Position numbers and translations under genes: made by a program
Notes under the pieces: model-generated
Databases searched by the model: none
What the model saw: only the letters and a program-made list of their open reading frames with translations
What the model was told of the DNA's origin: nothing
Source: a bacterium
GTDB taxonomy: Bacteria > Desulfobacterota > Binatia > UBA12015
Length of the DNA stretch: 5,742 nucleotides
Assembly: GCA_029976905.1 (NCBI GenBank)
Contig: JAPOLW010000270.1
Span: 1-5,742 of the forward strand
Direction: 5' to 3'
Part shown: positions 1-5,023 of the stretch, one piece after another
Layout of the letters: each line of letters opens with the position of its first letter
Numbering within the stretch: position 1 is the stretch's first letter

Positions 1-27
1 GAGGTGGGAGGGGAGGAGTTGGAAGGG

Positions 28-54
28 ACGCCCCGCGGCATTGCCGCGGGGCGT
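28..54 (+). terminator. Strong GC hairpin, possible terminator of an upstream gene
   Basis: A perfect 12-bp inverted repeat is visible: ACGCCCCGCGGC at 28-39, a 3-nt loop ATT, and its exact complement at 43-54. It is followed by TTCTGGT, which has only a few T residues, so it is not a textbook intrinsic terminator. The reverse strand has no T tract either. It lies in a gene-free stretch between the left edge of the window and the first gene, so the simplest reading is the end of a rightward transcript whose gene lies outside the window. A structural or regulatory hairpin is also possible. Confidence 0.5.
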
Positions 55-140
55 TCTGGTATGTGGAGCCCCGGTTGGCGGGTGGCGAGGGGCGACGGGG
101 TGGCTCCCGATCTTCCATGGGCGCCGCCAGCGGCCGTCCA

Positions 141-169
141 TTCCCCGCCCCGGGGCCGGCTGCTAGCGT
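141..169 (+). promoter_or_regulatory. Candidate extended -10 promoter for the small Cys-rich gene
   Basis: TGC TAGCGT at 161-169 reads as an extended -10 element (TGn then TANNNT, hexamer 164-169). The hexamer ends 6 nt before the GTG at 176, so transcription would begin at or next to the start codon. The matching -35 position with 17-bp spacing (141-146, TTCCCC) is poor. A perfect 10-bp palindrome GCCCCGGGGC (147-156) sits in the spacer. The 8-mer GGCTGCTA (158-165) recurs in the same relative position before the bestrophin gene. Judged from sequence only. Confidence 0.35.
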
Positions 170-175
170 CGACGG

Positions 176-382
176 GTGTCCGATGTGCTGACCATGGCTC
201 TCGACCGCGCCAGCGAGGAGCACCGGCTGCCGGCCCACTACCGCGCTCTGGTGCGCCCGATCCTCAAACTTCCGCGCAAGCAGTGGCCGTCTTGTTGTGG
301 GGGCCACTGCGAGCCCTGCGCTCAGACGTTGGTCGCCGTGGCCGAGCGGGTCCAGGAGTTGCTGGCCCCTGGAGACGGGTGA
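176..382 (+). CDS. Small cysteine-rich protein of unknown function
   Basis: This open frame encodes 68 residues from a GTG start. I do not recognise the family. An amphipathic first half, rich in charged residues and containing HYRALVRPIL, leads to a compact cysteine cluster CCGGHCEPC at about residues 40-48. A predicted helix (AQTLVAVAERVQELL) follows. Four Cys and one His within nine residues suggest a small zinc or other metal site, or a redox-active cluster. That is inference. There is no signal peptide or membrane segment, so a cytoplasmic location is likely. An internal ATG at 194 is an alternative start giving 62 aa. Neither start has a Shine-Dalgarno sequence, but a TGCTANNNT element ends 6 nt before the GTG, which favours the GTG. 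A 98-bp gap separates it from the bestrophin gene. A competing frame over 4-387 looks like a GC-rich shadow. Confidence 0.55.
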   Translation: MSDVLTMALDRASEEHRLPAHYRALVRPILKLPRKQWPSCCGGHCEPCAQTLVAVAERVQELLAPGDG

Positions 383-440
383 ATTGACGCGGTCACGGTG
401 AACCCGCCAGCCGTCGTGCTCCCCCGGGCTTCTGCGAGGC

Positions 441-469
441 TCGGCAGCCTGGCGCAGGGCTGCTACGGT
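441..469 (+). promoter_or_regulatory. Candidate promoter of the bestrophin-crotonase operon
   Basis: TCGGCA at 441-446 matches the TTGACA -35 consensus at 4 of 6 positions. It is followed by an exact 17-bp spacer and TGC TACGGT, an extended -10 element with its hexamer at 464-469. The hexamer ends 11 nt before the ATG at 481, so the 5' leader would be only a few bases. The bases between (TTTCTCTCTCCA) are pyrimidine-rich and hold no Shine-Dalgarno sequence. A dyad GCAGCC-N8-GGCTGC (444-449 and 458-463) spans the spacer and could be an operator. Confidence 0.4.
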
Positions 470-480
470 TTCTCTCTCCA

Positions 481-1434
481 ATGTACGTTCGATCCCGACG
501 CGCGGCGTTCCGGCTGGCCCGCCCCCTGTGGCTGCCCCTGATCTACTTCGGTCTGGTTACCCTGAGCGTCGAAGCCTTCTACCAGACCTGGAGGTTCTCG
601 GCCTCGGTCTTCTCCCTGGCCACGGCCGGGTTATTGAGCACGGCGTTGGCGATCTTCCTGGGGTTTCGTGTCAGCGAGGCCTATGACCGGTGGTGGGAGG
701 CCCGCAAGCTCTGGGGCGCGATGGTAAACGTGAGCCGTTCTTTTGGCCGCAAGGTCTGTACGATGATCGTGCCCGAGCGTCTGCCGGCCCTGGTGGACGA
801 GACTGGGGCCTTGCGTCGACGCCAGGAGATCCTCCGTCGCCACCTCGCCTACATCCATGCCGTCCGCATCGGGCTTCGCCATGGAGCATCGATGGCGGCC
901 GACCCCGAGGCGTGGGAGGCGATCCGGCCCTACGTTTCCAAAGACGAGTTCGAGCAGTATGCGAGCCAGGCGAACGTCGCGACACAGATCCTTCGACGGC
1001 AGGCGGAAACGCTTCGCTCGGTCTTCGGAGCGACGCCCCAGGAGGAGCTTGGCTTTCTGGAACTGCAACGCACGCTCGATCAACTCTACGATGTTCAGGG
1101 CGCGTGCGAGCGCATCAAGAATACGGTCTTTCCCTACGGCGTCACCCTGACGACCAAAGGATTGGTCCGGGGCTTTGCCACGATCCTTCCCTTCGCGGTC
1201 CTCGATGCCAACATGAAGCTGGACTTCGTCGAGGTCGTGTTCTGCGCGGTGATGTCGCTGTCCTTCGTCATGATCGAATCCCTTGGGGAAGCGCTCAAGA
1301 CGCCTTTCGAGGGCCGTCCGAACGACACGCCGATGACCACCTTGTGCCGCGTCATCGAGATCGACCTCCTCCAGATGCTGGGAGAAACCGACGTTCCGCC
1401 GCCGTTGCAGCCGGACGACGGTGTTCTGATGTAG
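481..1434 (+). CDS. Bestrophin-family membrane channel (UPF0187-like)
   Basis: This 317-residue protein is in the normal size range for bacterial bestrophins, which form pentameric ion channels in the cytoplasmic membrane. Two hydrophobic segments lie near residues 16-34 and 43-62. They are followed by the family signature FRVSEAYDRWWEARKLWG (62-79), including F62-R63, Y68-D69-R70-W71-W72-E73 and R75. A long soluble, mostly helical region follows. A second hydrophobic pair lies at about 225-265, then the conserved TPFEGRPNDTP segment (274-284). The end, EIDLLQMLGE with DGVLM, is also typical. Ion selectivity (chloride in animal homologues, cations in some bacterial ones) cannot be read from the sequence. 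The ATG at 481 is the first start in frame and has no Shine-Dalgarno sequence. The crotonase gene starts 38 bp downstream and is probably co-transcribed. Confidence 0.9.
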   Translation: MYVRSRRAAFRLARPLWLPLIYFGLVTLSVEAFYQTWRFSASVFSLATAGLLSTALAIFLGFRVSEAYDRWWEARKLWGAMVNVSRSFGRKVCTMIVPERLPALVDETGALRRRQEILRRHLAYIHAVRIGLRHGASMAADPEAWEAIRPYVSKDEFEQYASQANVATQILRRQAETLRSVFGATPQEELGFLELQRTLDQLYDVQGACERIKNTVFPYGVTLTTKGLVRGFATILPFAVLDANMKLDFVEVVFCAVMSLSFVMIESLGEALKTPFEGRPNDTPMTTLCRVIEIDLLQMLGETDVPPPLQPDDGVLM

Positions 1435-1435
1435 A

Positions 1436-1454
1436 TCGCCCTCCCTGCGGGCGA
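1436..1454 (+). other. Short intergenic hairpin before the crotonase gene
   Basis: TCGCCC (1436-1441) and GGGCGA (1449-1454) form a perfect 6-bp stem with a 7-nt loop, directly after the bestrophin stop codon. There is no T tract, so it is unlikely to end transcription. It could slow 3' decay or moderate passage into the crotonase gene, whose ribosome binding site begins 7 nt further on. Confidence 0.3.
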
Positions 1455-1461
1455 ACTGCCG

Positions 1462-1468
1462 AAAGGAG
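1462..1468 (+). promoter_or_regulatory. Shine-Dalgarno sequence deciding the crotonase start
   Basis: AAAGGAG ends 4 nt before the ATG at 1473. It is the only strong ribosome binding site in the window and fixes the start. The same frame stays open upstream to 690, but that extension lies across the bestrophin gene. Confidence 0.75.
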
Positions 1469-1472
1469 CCAC

Positions 1473-2300
1473 ATGTCCGAGATCGTGACCCTCGAGCGAC
1501 CCGCCGACGGGGTGGCTCTTCTCACCGTGACTCATCGGGAGATCGAAAATTTCTGCTCCTTCGAGGTAGTCGATGCGCTTGCTGCTCGTATGGTCGAGGC
1601 GCGCGAAGGAGGAGCGCGCGTCGCCGTCCTGGCCAGTGGTCTCGAGGAGCATTGGCTGGAGCATGCGTGGCTCACCGACCTGATTGCGATGCTGCGCGCA
1701 GAACCCACCTCCGGCACGTCGATGGGGTGGTTCACGGCACTCGAAGAACTCGGCCGGCCCGAGGTCGTCTACATCGCCGCCATCAATGGGGACTGCTCGG
1801 GCGGTGGAGCCGAACTCGGCTGGGCCTGTGATCTTCGCGTCGCCGAGGAGCACGCGCGTTTCTCGCAGCCCGAGGTGCACATCAATCTGGCGACCGGAAT
1901 CGGCGGCACCTGCCGCCTGCTTCGGTTGGTGGGACCGACGGTCGCCGCCGAGATGGTCCTCGACGGTGCGCCGCAAACGGCGCGCCGCATGTACGAACTC
2001 GGCGGGATCAATCGCGTCGTCGGGACGGGAGAGGCGACGGCCTACGCCGTCGGGTGGGCGAAGCGGCTTGCGGCGCGGCCGGCGGACTCGCTGCGTGTGC
2101 TCAAGGAGATGTTGCGCGCCGCCCAGAACCTGCCGCTCGACGAAGCCATGGCCAATGAGCAGACCCTCTTCCAGGGGATCGCGGGGACCCCCGCCGCGCT
2201 CGCGCGGATGGAAGAGGTACAGCGTCGATTCGACCGGGGCGAGAAGCTCGGTGCCGTGTACGGCGATCCGTCTGCTGAAGGCGACGGGGAGGGCGCGTAG
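1473..2300 (+). CDS. Enoyl-CoA hydratase/isomerase (crotonase) family protein
   Basis: The product has 275 residues, normal for the cytoplasmic crotonase fold, which acts on acyl-CoA thioesters by stabilising an oxyanion. The core motif NGDCSGGGAELGWACDLRVA spans 105-124, and FSQPEVHINLATGIGGTCRL spans 130-149. Glu114 (GGGAE) and Glu134 (QPE) align with the two catalytic glutamates of rat enoyl-CoA hydratase (E144, E164), so hydratase chemistry is possible. The first oxyanion loop, normally like FSAGAD, is unusual here: EEHWLEHAWLTDL at 58-70 has no Gly-Ala-Asp. The usual N-terminal N-A-L segment reads ENFCSF (25-30). The substrate therefore cannot be named; another crotonase reaction is possible. 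The C-terminal part contains KRLAARPADSLRVLKEML, typical of the family. It is the second gene of a likely operon with the bestrophin. Its stop lies 15 bp from the stop of the convergent leftward gene. Confidence 0.88.
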   Translation: MSEIVTLERPADGVALLTVTHREIENFCSFEVVDALAARMVEAREGGARVAVLASGLEEHWLEHAWLTDLIAMLRAEPTSGTSMGWFTALEELGRPEVVYIAAINGDCSGGGAELGWACDLRVAEEHARFSQPEVHINLATGIGGTCRLLRLVGPTVAAEMVLDGAPQTARRMYELGGINRVVGTGEATAYAVGWAKRLAARPADSLRVLKEMLRAAQNLPLDEAMANEQTLFQGIAGTPAALARMEEVQRRFDRGEKLGAVYGDPSAEGDGEGA

Positions 2301-2315
2301 ACCTTTGGCGTCGAA

Positions 2316-3848
2316 CTAGGGAACGCCGGCGATCGGCTGCATGGCCGTGTCGCACACGCCTCCGACCCGCGCCGACGTCTCCTGGGTGGGGTTCTGGCAG
2401 GAGGCCCCCTGCGCGCGGACGCGACAGGAGATTTCGATCGGTCGACCCGCGGAGAGCCAGCCCGGCGTCCGGCGGTAGCGGCCCGCCCGTTTGAAGTGGC
2501 ATCCGGCAGGTGTGCCGTAGGGCGGGCAGCGGGAGGCCCGGCGCAGGGGGACCTTGCGCGGGTCGACGAGGAAACCGGGGAAGGGGTCGCTGGTGCGCAC
2601 GACGTCCCGGTCCGCTTCTTCGTCGATCGACACGGAGCGGAATGCGTAGCCGGCGGGTCGTTTTTCGCCGACCTCGATGCGCGTATTGGCGATCAGGGCG
2701 AAATCGTCCCCGCGACGCGCTACGGCGCCGGAGATGTATTCCACCCGTGGGTGTTCGGGGAAGCATTTCCCCATTGCGGGCGGATGGTAGTAGTGGCGCA
2801 GGGTGCGCAGCGTCCCGATCGCGGGCGCGCGGAATACGTCGCTCAGGGCGTCGTCGTCTCCAAAGAGGATCTTTTCCACGTCGGGTTGGTTTTGCGCGTA
2901 CATGGCCCGGATTTTCTCGTAGCGCGGATGATTGCCGAGGTCCGAGCGGAGGAAGCACGAGGTGAGTCCCGAGACCTGGGTCAGGAACTCGTCCCAGATG
3001 TTGTATTGCGAGACCTTCGAGGCGACGCCTTCGAAGTCACCACGATAGCGGCAGCCCTGCGCCCGTGCGCAGCTCTCCCGGGCGCGATTGCGGATCGACA
3101 ATGCGATCACGTTGCGCTCGCAGGCACCGTAGGCGTTGCAGCCACGATCGAGGTGCCCTTCGTAGAGAGTCGTCCGTAGAACGTAGTCGAGATGGCGGGC
3201 TTGCTCGAGGCGTTCGCGGGACCACGGGCCGTCGTGCGCACGGGTGAACGCGGACCAGGCAGCGGCGAGGGCCTCCCGACGACCGACCAGGTTCTTCTGG
3301 GCCTGGCGGCATTGCGGCGAGTCGTGGAAGGCGCGAACGATCGCGTCGAGCTCACTGGTGGGACGGACGGTCGGGCCCGCGCCGCGTTGCGGCGGATCGA
3401 AGAAGGGTGGCTTGTCCATCGCGTAGAGGTCCCGGATGCCGACGACGTGTTGCGTATCCTTCGGGCAGTGATGGTTACGGACGGCGCGGTTCTGGCGACC
3501 GGCCTGGACGGCGCGGAACACGTCCACGGCGTCCGGCGTCGCGTTGCGGGCGTCCACCACGATCTCGAAGCCGACATAGGGTGTCCCCTTTGCGTCGGTC
3601 AGGGGCTTGCCGCCGCGGACGACCAGGCACGGCACGACCGACGTGCCCTGAGCGAGGTAGCCCGCGGGTTGCGCGCTGGTGCCGCGACGGGCGAATTCGT
3701 CGACTCGATAGTACGCCACGCCCGGAGGACCGTTGAAGCGGTACACCGTCATCACCGGCGTCGCGGGCACGGCCCGGACTGGGGTGGCGGACAGCGAAAC
3801 GCTCGCGGCGACCAGGAGGAGGCCCAGCGTGCGAGGGAGGAGGCCCAC
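2316..3848 (-). CDS. Exported cysteine-rich protein of unknown function
   Basis: The product has 510 residues from a GTG start at 3848. I do not recognise a family. The N-terminus is a Sec-type signal peptide: Arg6, a hydrophobic run at 7-21, and a likely cut after VRA at 24-26. The mature part has 14 cysteines, including C74, C128, C180, C237, C243, C260, C266 and C298, with a run of C-x5-C pairs at 237-266 (GCNAYGAC, ESCARAQGC) and six more in the C-terminal third. An even count in an exported protein suggests disulfides. There is no CxxCH haem motif and no later membrane helix. The middle part (about 180-300) is charged and probably helical. The frame stays open upstream to 4391, but that would overlap the dehydrogenase; the GTG lies 2 bp after the dehydrogenase stop, so translation is probably coupled to it. 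No Shine-Dalgarno sequence is visible. Localisation (periplasmic, surface or secreted) is inferred. Confidence 0.8.
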   Translation of the reverse strand: MGLLPRTLGLLLVAASVSLSATPVRAVPATPVMTVYRFNGPPGVAYYRVDEFARRGTSAQPAGYLAQGTSVVPCLVVRGGKPLTDAKGTPYVGFEIVVDARNATPDAVDVFRAVQAGRQNRAVRNHHCPKDTQHVVGIRDLYAMDKPPFFDPPQRGAGPTVRPTSELDAIVRAFHDSPQCRQAQKNLVGRREALAAAWSAFTRAHDGPWSRERLEQARHLDYVLRTTLYEGHLDRGCNAYGACERNVIALSIRNRARESCARAQGCRYRGDFEGVASKVSQYNIWDEFLTQVSGLTSCFLRSDLGNHPRYEKIRAMYAQNQPDVEKILFGDDDALSDVFRAPAIGTLRTLRHYYHPPAMGKCFPEHPRVEYISGAVARRGDDFALIANTRIEVGEKRPAGYAFRSVSIDEEADRDVVRTSDPFPGFLVDPRKVPLRRASRCPPYGTPAGCHFKRAGRYRRTPGWLSAGRPIEISCRVRAQGASCQNPTQETSARVGGVCDTAMQPIAGVP

Positions 3849-3850
3849 GG

Positions 3851-4936
3851 TCAGTCGAAGGTGATGACGCTTCGGGCGGCGGCGCCCTTCCTCATCTCGT
3901 CGAAGCAGACATTGATGTCCTCCAGTGGACGGCGCGCCGAGATCATCTCGTCGAGCTTGAGCTGCCCACTGAGGTAGAAGTCGACGAAGCGCGGCATGTC
4001 CACCCGAAAGGAGTTGGAGCCCATCATCGATCCGAGAACGCGCTTTTCGCTCAGGACGAAATCGAGGCCCGGAAAGCTCACGTCCTGACCCGCCGCGACG
4101 ACCCCTACCAGGACGGCGGCGCCGCCCTTGCGAACCATGTCGAACGCCTGCCGGACCGTCGCCTGTAGACCGATGGCCTCGAAGCCGTAGTCGGCGCCGC
4201 CGGAAGTGATTTCGTGAACCTGTAGGACGGCGTCGTCCGATCCGGCATCGACCGTATGGGTGGCGCCGAGTTGGCGGGCCAGTTCGAGTTTCCAGGGTTG
4301 TGTGTCCACGGCGATGATCTGGCTCGCGCCCGCGATGCGGCATCCCTGAAGGATGCTCAGACCGACGCCGCCGGCACCGATGACGACGCACTTTGCGCCG
4401 GCTTCGACCCGCGCGGTATTGAGCGCGGCCCCGAGGCCGGTGGTGACGCCACAGCCGATGAGGGCGGCGCGATCGAGAGGAATCTCTTCGCGGACCTTCA
4501 CCACGGCGTTCTCGGGAACCAGCATCTGCTCCGCGAACGAGCCGAGTTGAGCCATTTGATAGATCGGAACGCCGTCCCGGGACAGCCGTGGTGGCTGATC
4601 CGGGCGTCGATCGAGGGAGGCGCCTCCGCAGAGATTCGGACGCCCGGTGACGCAGTATTCACAGGTGCCGCAGAAGATCGATAGGCAGGCGATGACGCGA
4701 TCGCCCGGCACGACGTAGGTCACGTTTTCGCCCACCTCTTCGACGATTCCCGCGGGTTCGTGCCCGAGGACACAAGGAGGCGGGACGGGCAGCGATCCGT
4801 CGATGCAGTGCAGGTCGCTATGGCAGACGCCGGTGGCGGCCGTCCGGACGAGGATCTCACCGGGGCCGGGCGCGTCGATGTGGACGTCGGCGATCTCGAG
4901 CGGTTGCCCATAGGCGGTCAGGAGTGCGGCTTTCAT
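3851..4936 (-). CDS. Zn-dependent, NAD-type alcohol dehydrogenase (MDR superfamily)
   Basis: The product has 361 residues from MKAALL, a cytoplasmic medium-chain dehydrogenase that oxidises alcohols or reduces aldehydes. Catalytic zinc ligands are C38 (in GVCHSD), H59 (GHE) and C162 (GCG). All four structural zinc ligands are present: C89, C92, C95, C103. S40 and H43 match the proton-relay Ser48/His51 of horse liver enzyme, and H39 replaces Arg47. The Rossmann motif GAGGVG is at 187-192, and D211 after the second strand indicates NAD rather than NADP. The fold and the GVPIYQMAQLGSFAEQML segment resemble class III-like and mycobacterial-type alcohol dehydrogenases. The substrate is not determined; a glutathione, mycothiol or nitroso-dimethylaniline-type role is not shown. 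An ATG four codons upstream (4948) is an alternative start. Neither has a Shine-Dalgarno sequence, and the family start favours 4936. It is the first gene of the leftward pair, and the exported protein follows after 2 bp. Confidence 0.9.
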   Translation of the reverse strand: MKAALLTAYGQPLEIADVHIDAPGPGEILVRTAATGVCHSDLHCIDGSLPVPPPCVLGHEPAGIVEEVGENVTYVVPGDRVIACLSIFCGTCEYCVTGRPNLCGGASLDRRPDQPPRLSRDGVPIYQMAQLGSFAEQMLVPENAVVKVREEIPLDRAALIGCGVTTGLGAALNTARVEAGAKCVVIGAGGVGLSILQGCRIAGASQIIAVDTQPWKLELARQLGATHTVDAGSDDAVLQVHEITSGGADYGFEAIGLQATVRQAFDMVRKGGAAVLVGVVAAGQDVSFPGLDFVLSEKRVLGSMMGSNSFRVDMPRFVDFYLSGQLKLDEMISARRPLEDINVCFDEMRKGAAARSVITFD

Positions 4937-4948
4937 GCGAGACACCAT

Positions 4949-5023
4949 GACACGCCGGGACGGTGGACCGCCAGACGTGGCCCCACTAGGCGGTGCTCCG
5001 GACCGGTGTTAGAGAAAAACAGG
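4949..5023. promoter_or_regulatory. Divergent intergenic region with promoters for both directions
   Basis: This 75-bp gap must hold the promoters of the leftward dehydrogenase pair and the rightward cytochrome gene. For the rightward gene, TGT TAGAGA (5007-5015) is a weak extended -10-like element ending 8 nt before the ATG at 5024, placed like the elements before 176 and 481 but lacking the final T. AGAGA at 5011-5015 could instead serve as a poor ribosome binding site. No convincing promoter was found for the leftward direction. A short partial dyad CCGGACCGG (4999-5007 region) is the only other structure seen. Confidence 0.3.

Noticed and set aside
4..387. 127-residue frame covering the left end
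   Set aside because: It reads through the perfect hairpin at 28-54 and the small Cys-rich frame, with low-complexity Pro/Arg/Gly composition and no motif.
384..389. TTGACG as a -35 element for the bestrophin gene
   Set aside because: No -10-like hexamer lies 16-18 bp downstream; the elements at 441-469 fit better.
690..1472. Upstream extension of the crotonase frame to 690
   Set aside because: It lies inside the well-supported bestrophin gene, has no family sequence, and the strong AAAGGAG fixes the start at 1473.
2307..2327. Bidirectional terminator between the convergent genes (GGCGT and ACGCC arms)
   Set aside because: The stem is only 5 bp with an 11-nt loop and no T tract on either strand, and it reaches into the exported-protein gene.
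2101..2958. Leftward 285-residue frame across the convergent gene ends
   Set aside because: It is extremely Arg/Pro-rich and crosses the ends of two genuine genes; typical of a GC-rich shadow frame.
3000..3160. Resemblance of the IRNRARESC region of the exported protein to SleB-type cell wall hydrolases
   Set aside because: Only a few residues look similar and the conserved catalytic Glu context is not visible; not enough to name a function.
3192..3977. Rightward 261-residue frame opposite the exported protein and the dehydrogenase end
   Set aside because: It is antisense to two supported genes and has no recognisable motif.
3849..4391. Upstream extension of the exported-protein frame to 4391
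   Set aside because: It overlaps the dehydrogenase gene out of frame, is Arg/Gly-rich nonsense, and would bury the signal peptide in the middle of the protein.
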